Of a stretch of 64,000 nt of DNA, positions 41,893 to 49,374 are shown in pieces. The DNA is from Nocardioides albus. GTDB taxonomy: Bacteria > Actinomycetota > Actinomycetes > Propionibacteriales > Nocardioidaceae. Below the pieces are notes generated by a model. That model searched no databases. It was given only the letters and a program-made list of their open reading frames with translations, and had not been told where the DNA came from. Both the position numbers and the translations under genes were made by a program. The stretch spans positions 1 to 64,000 of the forward strand of contig NZ_BMQT01000011.1 in NCBI RefSeq assembly GCF_014648255.1, read 5' to 3'. Each line of letters opens with the position of its first letter. Position 1 is the first letter of the stretch.

Positions 41893-43341
41893 ATGCCCGT
41901 GCCAACCCTTCCCACCCAGTCCCGGCGCGCACCGCAGGCCGAGCCACGGATCGACCCGCCGAGCCGATGGCGGGCCTGGTGGTCGCTGGTCCGTCCGCTC
42001 GTGCTGCGCCTGCACTTCTACGCCGGGGTGCTGGTGGCCCCGTTCATCCTGGTCGCCTCGGTGACCGGGCTGCTCTACACGATCGCCCCGCAGGTCGAGC
42101 AGATCGCCTACCACGACCTCACCCATGTCACCCCGTCAGGAGATCAGGCGACGCTCGCCGAACAGGTCGCTGCCGCCCGAGCCAGCCACCCCGACGGCGA
42201 CATCCTCCGGGTCGACGTGCCGTCCGCCCCCGACCGCAGCACGCGGGTGGTCTTCACCGACGAGACCGTCCCGGCCGGCTACGACATGTCGGTCTTCGTC
42301 AATCCCTACTCCGCCGGCGTGGAGGGCCAGGTACGCAGCTACGGGCAGTGGCTCGGGTTCCGTGCCTGGCTCGACGAGCTGCACCGCAACCTCCACCTGG
42401 GCGCCTTCGGTCGTCACTACAGCGAGCTCGCCGCGAGCTGGCTGTGGGTGGTGGCCCTCGGCGGGCTGATGCTGTGGATCGGCAAGAGCCGCCGGGAACG
42501 GCGCGCGCGCCGGCTGATCGCTCCGGATCCGGCGGCCACCGGACGCTCCCGGGTGATGTCGTGGCACGCCGTCATCGGGGTGTGGGTCCTGCTGGGTGTG
42601 CTGGCGCTGTCGGTCTCGGGGCTGACCTGGTCACGCTTCGCCGGGGAGAACATCGGCGAGGTGCGTACGGCGCTGTCGTGGACCGAGCCCACACCGGCGA
42701 CCTCGCTGCTCCCCGGCGGCGGCGCCGCTGACGAGCACGCGCAACACGGTTCCGCGGAGGCGGCCCCGGGCGCCGAGGAGCCGGATGCGGTCTTCTCCGA
42801 CGGCGCAGGGGTCGACGGTGTCCTCGCCACCGCGCGGGAGGCCGGGCTGGGCGATCCGCTCTACCTGGTCCCGCCGGCCGACGCAGCGAGCGCCTGGACG
42901 GCCGCGGAGAACAAGCGCGACTGGCCGACCGGCTACGACGCGATCAGTGTCGACCCCGCCAGCGGCGAGATGCTGGACCGGGTCGAGTTCGCCGACTGGC
43001 CGGTCATGGCCAAGCTGACCGACTGGGTCATCGGCGCCCACATGGGCATCCTGTTCGGCGTCGCCAACCAGCTGGCGCTGGCGGCGCTGGCGATCGGCCT
43101 GATCGTGATGACCCTGCTCGGCTACCGGATGTGGTGGCTGCGGCGGCCACGCGGTGCCACCGGCCTGCGGTTCGGTCGGCCGGCACCGCGCGGGGCGTGG
43201 CGCCGCCTGCCCTGGCCGGCACTCGTGGGACTCGTCGCGGTCACCGGTGTGGTCGGCTGGTTCGTCCCCATGCTGGGGATCAGCCTGGTCGCGTTCCTGC
43301 TGGTCGACGTCGCGGTGGGCGTGGCGCGTCGACGCGGCTGA
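41893..43341 (+). CDS. PepSY-associated transmembrane protein
   Basis: A 482-residue membrane protein of the PepSY_TM family. The first helix has the family sequence RLHFYAGVLVAPFILVASVT, followed by a periplasmic PepSY-like domain, a second helix pair (WLWVVALGGLMLWIGKSRRE), another outside domain with a His-rich stretch (ADEHAQHGS), and three C-terminal helices. Relatives are encoded with siderophore or copper/zinc genes and some act as ferric-chelate or metal reductases. Here it lies next to a Zur-like regulator, so a role in metal handling at the membrane is a fair inference. Confidence 0.85.
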   Translation: MPVPTLPTQSRRAPQAEPRIDPPSRWRAWWSLVRPLVLRLHFYAGVLVAPFILVASVTGLLYTIAPQVEQIAYHDLTHVTPSGDQATLAEQVAAARASHPDGDILRVDVPSAPDRSTRVVFTDETVPAGYDMSVFVNPYSAGVEGQVRSYGQWLGFRAWLDELHRNLHLGAFGRHYSELAASWLWVVALGGLMLWIGKSRRERRARRLIAPDPAATGRSRVMSWHAVIGVWVLLGVLALSVSGLTWSRFAGENIGEVRTALSWTEPTPATSLLPGGGAADEHAQHGSAEAAPGAEEPDAVFSDGAGVDGVLATAREAGLGDPLYLVPPADAASAWTAAENKRDWPTGYDAISVDPASGEMLDRVEFADWPVMAKLTDWVIGAHMGILFGVANQLALAALAIGLIVMTLLGYRMWWLRRPRGATGLRFGRPAPRGAWRRLPWPALVGLVAVTGVVGWFVPMLGISLVAFLLVDVAVGVARRRG

Positions 43342-43342
43342 G

Positions 43343-43756
43343 TCAGGAGGCGGCGCAGGTCGTGCAGAGGCCGAAGATCTCCACGGTGTGGTTGACGTCG
43401 GAGAAGCCGTGCTGCGCCGCCACCTTGTCCGCCCAGGTCTCCACGGCCGGGCCCTCGATCTCCACCGCCTTGCCGCAGCTGCGGCAGACCAGGTGGTGGT
43501 GATGGGTCGTGGAGGCGTCTCCGCACAGCCGGTAGGTGGACTCACCATCCGGCTTGTGGATCACGTCGGCGAGCCCGTCGTCGACGAAGATCTGCAGGTG
43601 GCGGTAGACCGTGGAGAGGCCGATCTTCTCTCCGCTCGCGCGCAACGTGGCGTAGACGTCCTGGGCGCTGCGGAAGGTGTCCTCGGCGGCGAGTGCCTCC
43701 TTCACGGCGGCGCCCTGGTTGGTGGCGCGCCGCTTGACCTGCTGGGTTGGTGCCAT
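43343..43756 (-). CDS. zur: Fur-family regulator, probably Zur
   Basis: A 137-residue Fur-family repressor. The winged helix contains FRSAQDVYATLRASGEKIGL and STVYRHLQIFVDDGLADVIH. The metal-binding half has HHHHLVCRSCGKAVEI and a C-terminal GLCTTC, giving the two CxxC pairs of the structural zinc site. Zur rather than Fur is inferred from its place beside cysteine-free ribosomal genes. The ATG at 43756 is 7 bases from a minus-strand -10 TAACAT (43764-43769). It diverges from rpmB2 across a Zur-like box. Confidence 0.85.
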   Translation of the reverse strand: MAPTQQVKRRATNQGAAVKEALAAEDTFRSAQDVYATLRASGEKIGLSTVYRHLQIFVDDGLADVIHKPDGESTYRLCGDASTTHHHHLVCRSCGKAVEIEGPAVETWADKVAAQHGFSDVNHTVEIFGLCTTCAAS

Positions 43757-43849
43757 GAGCGCCATGTTAGTCGGTATCGGTATGGATCCCCTGCCCAGCG
43801 GCACCGTCGGCGGGGACGGTGATGACGCGACGAGAAGCAGCTGTGACAT

Positions 43850-43868
43850 AATGAAAATGATTCCCGAT
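43850..43868. promoter_or_regulatory. Zur-like box before rpmB2-rpsN2
   Basis: AATGAAAAT-G-ATTCCCGAT. The left arm equals the known actinobacterial Zur half-site (AATGAAAATGATTTTCATT type); the right arm is degenerate (5 of 9). It lies 17 bases before the L28 start codon and would block the ribosomal operon when zinc is plentiful. Confidence 0.6.
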
Positions 43869-43884
43869 AAGACGAAAGGCTGCC

Positions 43885-44121
43885 ATGTCACGCACGTGTC
43901 AGGTCACCGGAGCCCGCCCCGGCTTCGGCAACAACCGCCCCTGGTCCAAGAAGGCGACCCGACGACGCTGGGAGGTGAACCTGCAGAAGAAGACCTACTA
44001 CGTCCCCAGCCTGGGCCGGAAGGTGACGCTGCGGCTCAGCACCAACGCGATCAAGCGGATCGACGTACGCGGCATCGACGCCGTCGTCGCCGAGATGCTC
44101 GCCCGAGGAGGATGCGTCTGA
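43885..44121 (+). CDS. rpmB: Ribosomal protein L28, zinc-independent paralogue
   Basis: A 78-residue L28 of the large subunit. SRTCQVTGARPGFGNNRPWS and KATRRRWEVNLQKKTYYVPS mark the family. It has only Cys5 and Cys77 and lacks the paired CxxC zinc ribbon of the C+ form. Such C- paralogues replace zinc-bound copies during zinc starvation under Zur control in mycobacteria and Streptomyces. It is first of a two-gene operon with S14 and has a Zur-like box directly upstream; AAAGG is the ribosome site. Confidence 0.93.
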   Translation: MSRTCQVTGARPGFGNNRPWSKKATRRRWEVNLQKKTYYVPSLGRKVTLRLSTNAIKRIDVRGIDAVVAEMLARGGCV

Positions 44122-44426
44122 TGGCCAAGAAATCCAAGATCGCGGCCGAGGCCAAGCGTCGCGAGATCGTGAAGCGGTACGCCGCACGCCGGGCCGAGAT
44201 CAAGGAGCGCATCCGCACTGCCGAGCCGGGCTCTGCCGAGCAGGCCGAGGCGGTCCGCGCCCTGTCCCGCCTCCCGCGCGACTCCTCACCCGTACGCCTG
44301 CGCAACCGTGACCAGGTCGACGGCCGGCCGCGGGGCTATCTGCGCAAGGCAGGGGTGTCCCGGATCCGGTTCCGCGAGCTCGCGCACAAGGGGCATCTGC
44401 CGGGGATCACCAAGTCCAGCTGGTGA
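44121..44426 (+). CDS. rpsN: Ribosomal protein S14, zinc-independent paralogue
   Basis: A 101-residue S14 of the long, cysteine-free type. MAKKSKIAAEAKRREIVKRY opens it and RLRNRDQVDGRPRGYLRKAG and GVSRIRFRELAHKGHLPGIT are conserved. There is no cysteine in the chain, whereas the zinc-binding S14 is about 61 residues with CxxC-x-CxxC. Its ATG overlaps the L28 stop (TGATG). Note that rpmG (L33), commonly between rpmB and rpsN in such operons, is absent. Confidence 0.93.
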   Translation: MAKKSKIAAEAKRREIVKRYAARRAEIKERIRTAEPGSAEQAEAVRALSRLPRDSSPVRLRNRDQVDGRPRGYLRKAGVSRIRFRELAHKGHLPGITKSSW

Positions 44427-44442
44427 CCTCGACAAAATCCTA

Positions 44443-44459
44443 ACCGGAACCATTCCGAA
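44443..44459. promoter_or_regulatory. Weak Zur-like dyad before the COG0701 permease gene
   Basis: CCGGAAC-C-ATTCCGAA is a partial dyad that matches the window's Zur-like consensus (TGRRAAYSRTTNYCR) at about 11 of 15 positions. It sits between rpsN and the permease gene. Much weaker than the three other boxes. Confidence 0.3.
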
Positions 44460-44509
44460 CCGGCGGGGCGCTACCCGGGCGTCATCGAGCTGTGCTAAAC
44501 ACTCGCACC

Positions 44510-45496
44510 ATGAGTACGAAGACCCCGGTGCGGGCGGCGGAGAAGTCCGGGTTCCGCCTGGGGCAGACAGAGGTCGTGGCGATCGTCCTGCTCGTCATCC
44601 TGCTCTCCCAGCGCTGGCTGCTGCCGCTGCTGGACCACGACCTGTTCAACACCTGGGGCACGATCTTCGTCGCGATCGTGGTGCAGTCGGCTCCGTTCCT
44701 GCTCGGTGGCGTGCTGCTCAGCGCGGTCATCTCGACGTTCCTCTCCGAGAAGGCGCTGAGCAAGATCGTGCCCAAGAGCCCCGTGCTCGGCGTCCCGGTC
44801 GCCGGCCTGGCCGGGATCGGGCTGCCGGGCTGCGAGTGCGCCGCGGTGCCGGTGACCAACTCTCTGATCCGCCGTGGGGTCGCGCCCGCGGTCGCGCTGA
44901 CCTTCTTGCTCGCCGCGCCGGCGGTGAACCCTGCGGTGCTCGTCTCCACCGCGGTCGCCTTCCCGGGCCAGCCGATGATGGTGCTGGCCCGGTTCCTGGC
45001 CTCGCTGATCACGGCGGTCGCGGTCGGCTGGATCATGCTCGCCCGCGGCAAGCTGCTGCTGGAGCGGCTGACCAAGCTCGGGCGCGACGAGCACGCCCAC
45101 GAGCGCTCGTTCCTCGGCAACGTCAGCCACGACTTCCTGCACGCCTCGGGCTTCCTGGTGCTCGGCGCCATGCTGGCCGCGGCGGTCAACACCTTCGTAC
45201 CTCGCTCGGTGGTCAACACCGTCGCCGGGCAGGCAGTGCTGGGAATCCTCACGCTCGCGCTGTTCGCGTTCATCGTGGCGCTCTGCTCGGAGTCCGACGC
45301 CTTCGTCGCGGCCTCGTTCACCGCCTTCTCAGACACCGCGAAGCTGGTCTTCCTCGTCGTCGGCCCGGCGATGGACATCAAGCTCGCCTCGATGGAGGCC
45401 GGCCAGTTCGGCATGGCCTTCGCGCTTCGCTTCGTACCCTTGGTGATCATCACGGCGGTCGCCTCCGCCGTCGGCATCGGATGGTGGCTGCTGTGA
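44510..45496 (+). CDS. COG0701 permease (YraQ/UPF0718 type)
   Basis: A 328-residue permease with eight or so helices in two similar halves. The first half carries GIGLPGCECAAVPVTNSLIR, the family signature with its conserved Cys pair, and VALTFLLAAPAVNPAVLVST; the second half has IVALCSESDAFVAASFTAF. The loop GRDEHAHERSF contains His residues. These proteins pair with TIGR03943 (COG3689) partners, as here, and are thought to move metal ions or metal complexes. The ATG at 44510 is preferred over a GTG at 44492. A SERQRA cassette joins it to its partner. Confidence 0.86.
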   Translation: MSTKTPVRAAEKSGFRLGQTEVVAIVLLVILLSQRWLLPLLDHDLFNTWGTIFVAIVVQSAPFLLGGVLLSAVISTFLSEKALSKIVPKSPVLGVPVAGLAGIGLPGCECAAVPVTNSLIRRGVAPAVALTFLLAAPAVNPAVLVSTAVAFPGQPMMVLARFLASLITAVAVGWIMLARGKLLLERLTKLGRDEHAHERSFLGNVSHDFLHASGFLVLGAMLAAAVNTFVPRSVVNTVAGQAVLGILTLALFAFIVALCSESDAFVAASFTAFSDTAKLVFLVVGPAMDIKLASMEAGQFGMAFALRFVPLVIITAVASAVGIGWWLL

Positions 45497-45579
45497 GCGA
45501 GCGTCAGCGAGCGAACCATTCAGTCAACGCGCGGCCGCGTCCGCAGATTGGCGCTCGCGCAACGGAGGTGGCCGCGTGA
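45493..45579 (+). repeat. SERQRA mini-ORF cassette, copy 3 (permease junction)
   Basis: An 87-bp cassette encoding 28 residues (VSERQRANHS to TEVAA). Its GTG overlaps the stop of the permease gene (GTGA) and its stop overlaps the start of the TIGR03943 gene (GTGA). GGAGG (45564-45568) lies 7 bases before that start. All three genes are thus translated as a chain through the mini-ORF. Confidence 0.75.
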
Positions 45580-46295
45580 CGCGTACTACCCAGGCCCTTG
45601 TGGTCGGCTTCCTCGGCGCCGTCCTGCTGCGGCTCTCGCTCGGTGACGGCTATCTGAGGTACGTCACCGACTGGATGAAGTGGCCGCTGGTGGCCACCGG
45701 CGTGGTGCTGCTCGGGCTGACGGCGTGGATGCTGCTGCGTCCAGCGCCGGGCGAGCACGACCACGAGGACAGCGACGACCACGACGGTCATGATCACGGC
45801 CACAAGGTCCCGGCGATGACCTGGCTGGCGATCGTGCCCGGCGTGATCGTCTTCGTCGCCAGCCCGCCGTCGTTGGGCGCCTACCTCGCCGAGCGGCGTG
45901 CCGACGACCCGGTCGCGGCGGCCCCCGATGCCGAGATCCTGCCGCTGCCCGCCTCCGACGGGCCGGTCGACGTCGAGGTCGCCGAGTTCATGTGGCGTGC
46001 CGGGGTCGAGGACGGGGCGACGATCAAGGACCGCGACGTACGCCTCACCGGCTTCGTCAGCACCGACGAGAACGGCAACTGGTACGTCACCCGCATCGCC
46101 ATCGCCTGCTGCGCCGCCGACGCGAGCGCCTCGCGGGTGCGGGTCGAGGACTACGACGACGCCCCGGAGCGCGACTCCTGGGTCGCGGTCACCGGTCGTT
46201 GGGTCGAGGGCACCGCTCCCGGCGGCAAGTCGGAGACGGCCATCGAGGCCGCCTCGGTCGAGCCGCGCGAGGCGCCGGCCAACACCTACCAGTGA
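45576..46295 (+). CDS. TIGR03943-family permease subunit
   Basis: A 239-residue membrane protein, partner of the COG0701 permease. Two N-terminal helices flank the long His/Asp stretch HDHEDSDDHDGHDHGH (about 63-78), a likely metal-binding loop. A further helix is followed by a C-terminal OB-like domain with WYVTRIAIACCAADASA, the family's conserved double Cys. In gene context with the permease and Zur-type genes, it probably buffers or transfers zinc at the membrane. The GTG start is fixed by the preceding cassette. Confidence 0.85.
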   Translation: MTRTTQALVVGFLGAVLLRLSLGDGYLRYVTDWMKWPLVATGVVLLGLTAWMLLRPAPGEHDHEDSDDHDGHDHGHKVPAMTWLAIVPGVIVFVASPPSLGAYLAERRADDPVAAAPDAEILPLPASDGPVDVEVAEFMWRAGVEDGATIKDRDVRLTGFVSTDENGNWYVTRIAIACCAADASASRVRVEDYDDAPERDSWVAVTGRWVEGTAPGGKSETAIEAASVEPREAPANTYQ

Positions 46296-46301
46296 GTGCT
46301 G

Positions 46302-46829
46302 ATGGGTGACCCGAGGCGCTCCGGCAACCCCGCCCGCCGGGCCGAGGCGCCACCTGAGCCGACCTTGCGCGACCGACTTCCGCACCCGCCCCGCGCGCTG
46401 GTCATCGGTGTCCTGATCGCTGTCGCGATCGGGGTCGTGGTGCTCACCCGCGACCTCGGTGGCGGAGAGGCTCCGGCAGTCTCAGACCCCGCCGGCGGGG
46501 CCTCGTCGGTCGCTCCGGTCGTCGCCGGCCCGGTCGCGTCTCTGGAGGAGTTCTGCGGCGCCGTACAGGCCATGGCGAACGCCCATGCGAGTCAGATGTC
46601 CACCCCGAACGACGAGAACGAGACCGCTCTCGGTCTGGCGGCGTCGAGCCTGCAGTCGATGGGTGTTCCCGAAGGTACGCCGGCGGCCGCCGTCGAGGGC
46701 GTGCGGATGATGATCGAGGACGCCCTGCGCACCGGCCGCGGCGAGGACCCGCTCGAGCGCAGCGAGGCCCAGAACCTCGCCTACGAGCGGCTCGGCGAGT
46801 TCCTCACCGAGAGCTGCGGCGCGGCGTAG
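46302..46829 (+). CDS. Membrane-anchored hypothetical protein
   Basis: A 175-residue protein (ATG at 46302) with a cytoplasmic Arg/Pro-rich N-terminus, one membrane helix (ALVIGVLIAVAIGVVVL) and an extracytoplasmic helical domain with two cysteines (EEFCGAVQAMANAHASQM and the C-terminal ESCGAA), possibly linked by a disulfide. I recognise no family. It follows the TIGR03943 gene by 6 bases, so it belongs to the same transcript and may serve the same permease. Confidence 0.7.
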   Translation: MGDPRRSGNPARRAEAPPEPTLRDRLPHPPRALVIGVLIAVAIGVVVLTRDLGGGEAPAVSDPAGGASSVAPVVAGPVASLEEFCGAVQAMANAHASQMSTPNDENETALGLAASSLQSMGVPEGTPAAAVEGVRMMIEDALRTGRGEDPLERSEAQNLAYERLGEFLTESCGAA

Positions 46830-46832
46830 GCC

Positions 46833-48401
46833 TCATCCGAGTCGGCGGAGCAGGACGACCGCGTCCTCGAGGGTGGCGGGCTCGCCCGACGGGTTCGTCA
46901 CCGGGCGGTTCCGGTGCTCGAGCACGACCGTCTCCCACCCCTCCTCGGGCAGATCGAGCTCCTCCAGCTCGCCCTTCGCATCGAGGAAGTGGTGCTCGTG
47001 CGCGGCTGCCTCGGCCCAGGGCGGGGCCGCCGCGTGCGAGGTGATGAGGAGGTGGCCACCCGGGTTCACCAGTCCGGCGGCCCGGCGCAGGATGTCGGTG
47101 CGGGGCAGCTCGACGGGGGAGTGGAAGAAGCTCGCGGTGACCAGGTCATAGCCCTTGTCGAGGACGGCGGGGTCGGAGAGGTCGGAGACGACGAACTTTG
47201 CCCGTTCGTCGGAGAGGCCGGCCGCGTGCGCGGCTTCACGGCCCCGGGTCGCGGCGTTCTCGGAGATGTCGATGCCGGTGGCCTGCCAGCCCTGCTGCGC
47301 CAGCCAGATGACGTCGGCGCCCTCGCCGGAGCCCAGGTCGAGCGCCGTCCCCGGCTCCAGGCCGGAGGCGACGTCACCGAGCACAGCGTTGACCTTGCCG
47401 GACCAGATGCGGTCTCCGCCGGCGTACCTCTCCTGCCAGAAGGCGACCGGGTCGCCCGCCTCGGCGGTCCCGGCGACGGCTCGGTCGAAGTCGTCGGTGA
47501 CCAGAGTCATGTTCACGACGCTGCCGGCCATGGTGCCTGCGCTCATGCTGATCGGGACGTTGGCCATCGGGTTGGACACGTTGCCGACCGCCCAGATCCG
47601 GTCGCTGCTGGTCTTGCCGGTGGGGTCGACGGCGAGGAAGCTGCCGACCGGGGTGTCGGTGCGCTCGAGGCCCAGGTGGGTGAGGAAGCCGTCGTGCGGA
47701 CGCAGGGTGCCGGCGGTGAAGATGGCGCCGACCTCGGTGACCTTGCCGTCGGCGGTGCGGACCGCGGTGACCTGGTCGCCCTCGCCGAGCACCTCGACGA
47801 CGGGCTCGGGGACGAGGGTGACCCCGCGGGCGAGCAGCCGCTGCTCGTCGGCCTCCTCGACCGGACCGAGCCCCGCGGTGAAGACGACGACGTCGTCGCT
47901 CCACTGCCGGATGAGCTGCGCCTGGTGCATGCCGAGGGGAGAGGTGGTCAGCACGCCGATCCGGCGGTCACGCACCTCCCAGCCGTGGCAGTAGGGGCAG
48001 TGCAGGACCGTCGTCCCCCAGCGCTCGGCCAGGCCGGGGATGTCGGGGAGCTCGTCGGTGACGCCGGTGGCGACGATCGCGATCCGGCCGGTGAGCCGCT
48101 CGCCGTCCTCGAGGAGGACGCTCACGCCGTGCTCGGTCTCGTCGAGGCGGGCGACGCGCCCAGGGCGGATCCCGACGTCGTACGCAGCCAGCTCCTCGCG
48201 TCCCTTGCGCAGCAGGTCGGCGGGGTCGAGGCCGTCGTGGCCGAGGACTCCGTTCATGTGGGCCGCGAAGCGGTTGCGGGGAAGGCCGGAGTCGACCACG
48301 AGGGTCCTGCGGCGGGAGCGGCCCAGCATGAGGGCTGCGGAGAGGCCGGCGGCTCCGCCGCCGATGACGATCGCGTCGAGGTGTTCGGTGTTTTCGGTCA
48401 T
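46833..48401 (-). CDS. Thioredoxin reductase-like / SAM methyltransferase fusion
   Basis: A 522-residue two-domain protein. Residues 1-310 are a FAD/NAD(P) oxidoreductase of the thioredoxin-reductase group: DAIVIGGGAAGLSAALMLGR, the redox CPYCHGWEV motif, and IWAVGNVSNPMANVPIS at the FAD site. Residues 330-522 are a class I methyltransferase with GTALDLGSGEGADVIWLAQQ and VNPGGHLLITSHAA. The fusion suggests a redox and a methylation step on one substrate or thiol compound. It diverges from an XRE-cupin regulator that probably controls it. Confidence 0.88.
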   Translation of the reverse strand: MTENTEHLDAIVIGGGAAGLSAALMLGRSRRRTLVVDSGLPRNRFAAHMNGVLGHDGLDPADLLRKGREELAAYDVGIRPGRVARLDETEHGVSVLLEDGERLTGRIAIVATGVTDELPDIPGLAERWGTTVLHCPYCHGWEVRDRRIGVLTTSPLGMHQAQLIRQWSDDVVVFTAGLGPVEEADEQRLLARGVTLVPEPVVEVLGEGDQVTAVRTADGKVTEVGAIFTAGTLRPHDGFLTHLGLERTDTPVGSFLAVDPTGKTSSDRIWAVGNVSNPMANVPISMSAGTMAGSVVNMTLVTDDFDRAVAGTAEAGDPVAFWQERYAGGDRIWSGKVNAVLGDVASGLEPGTALDLGSGEGADVIWLAQQGWQATGIDISENAATRGREAAHAAGLSDERAKFVVSDLSDPAVLDKGYDLVTASFFHSPVELPRTDILRRAAGLVNPGGHLLITSHAAAPPWAEAAAHEHHFLDAKGELEELDLPEEGWETVVLEHRNRPVTNPSGEPATLEDAVVLLRRLG

Positions 48402-48405
48402 GACA

Positions 48406-48446
48406 CCAGTTCACTGGCATAATGAAGGAACGGCAAGGGTTCTTGC
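48406..48446. promoter_or_regulatory. Candidate operator region between oxidoreductase and XRE genes
   Basis: The 72-base divergent spacer contains two small palindromes: CCAGT-TC-ACTGG (48406-48417) and GCAAG-GGTT-CTTGC (48433-48446). Either could be the binding site of the XRE-cupin regulator. Confidence 0.4.
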
Positions 48447-48473
48447 AGATTTGGCAAACGGGAGATGGGTCAC

Positions 48474-49031
48474 ATGATCGACGAGCTCAAACAGGTCGGA
48501 CCGCGGATCCGAGCGATCCGACACAGCAAGGGCTGGACGCTGGACCAGTTGGCCGCGATGGCCGAGATGTCGCCGAGCACGCTCTCGCGACTCGAGTCGG
48601 GCAAGCGTCAGGCGAGCCTTGAGCTGCTGATCCCGCTCACCCGTCACCTCGGCGTCGGGCTCGACAGCCTGGTGACGCCGTCGGTCCCGGATCCTCGGGT
48701 GCGCCGGCCCGTGATCCGCAAGGACGGCATGGAGATCGCGCCGCTGACCCCCGAGGGTTCGCCGGTGAACACCTTCAAGATCACCTACGAACCGGTCACC
48801 GAGGTGCCGGAGCCGCGGGTCCATGACGGCTACGAGTGGCTCTATGTCATCTCCGGCAAGCTGCGGCTGATTCTGGGTGACCGCGACCTGGTGCTGACCC
48901 GCGGTGAGGCTGCCGAGTTCGACACGAGGGTGCCGCACGCGATCTTCGCGACCGGGTCGCGCCCGGCGCAGGTGCTGAGCATCTTCAACAGCGAGGGCGT
49001 ACGCATGCACACCCACACCGCTGAGGGGTGA
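48474..49031 (+). CDS. XRE-family regulator with cupin domain
   Basis: A 185-residue regulator. The N-terminal helix-turn-helix reads RIRAIRHSKGWTLDQLAAMA, then EMSPSTLSRLESGKRQAS. The C-terminal cupin barrel contains HDGYEWLYVISGKLRLILGD and a second motif ending VPHAIFATGSRP. Such XRE-cupin proteins sense small molecules in the barrel. The ATG at 48474 is preferred because GGAG (48461-48464) is 9 bases upstream; the ATG at 48465 is only just behind it. It diverges from the oxidoreductase-methyltransferase gene and probably represses it. Confidence 0.88.
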   Translation: MIDELKQVGPRIRAIRHSKGWTLDQLAAMAEMSPSTLSRLESGKRQASLELLIPLTRHLGVGLDSLVTPSVPDPRVRRPVIRKDGMEIAPLTPEGSPVNTFKITYEPVTEVPEPRVHDGYEWLYVISGKLRLILGDRDLVLTRGEAAEFDTRVPHAIFATGSRPAQVLSIFNSEGVRMHTHTAEG

Positions 49032-49071
49032 GCCTGGCCTCGATATGAGTGGGGCGTGACCCTGTGTGTAG

Positions 49072-49090
49072 AATGAGAACCGTTATCATT
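49072..49090. promoter_or_regulatory. Zur-like box before the L31B operon
   Basis: AATGAGAAC-C-GTTATCATT is a 9-1-9 dyad with 8 of 9 pairs complementary, the best of the three boxes in the window. It ends 20 bases before the L31B start codon, after TGTGTAGAAT, which may include the -10. Confidence 0.75.
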
Positions 49091-49110
49091 AACCACAGCG
49101 GGAGGTCCCC

Positions 49111-49374
49111 ATGAAGCAAGGCATCCACCCCGTCTCCGGGCCGGTCGTCTTCCGCGACCGCTCGGCGGACAAGCTCTTCCTGATGCAGTCGACGATCCTC
49201 GAGCGTCTCGCCGAGGACCACGAGCGCGTCACCTGGGAGAACGGCGAGACCTACCCGGTCGTCGACGTCGACGTCTCCAGCGCCAGCCACCCGTTCTGGA
49301 CCGGGCGCGGCCGCGTGGTCGACACCGAGGGCCGGGTCGAACGGTTCAAGCGCCGCTACGGGCGCGGCCGATGA
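49111..49374 (+). CDS. rpmE2: Ribosomal protein L31 type B
   Basis: An 87-residue L31 of the cysteine-free type B. MKQGIHPVSGPVVFRDRSAD and VDVDVSSASHPFWTGRGRVV are conserved; the CxxC zinc site of the standard L31 is absent. It replaces the zinc form on ribosomes in zinc shortage, releasing stored zinc. It is first of a five-gene operon (L31B, COG0523-like, L32, S18, L36), with a well-conserved Zur-like dyad upstream and GGGAGG as ribosome site. Its stop overlaps the next start (ATGA). Confidence 0.95.
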   Translation: MKQGIHPVSGPVVFRDRSADKLFLMQSTILERLAEDHERVTWENGETYPVVDVDVSSASHPFWTGRGRVVDTEGRVERFKRRYGRGR

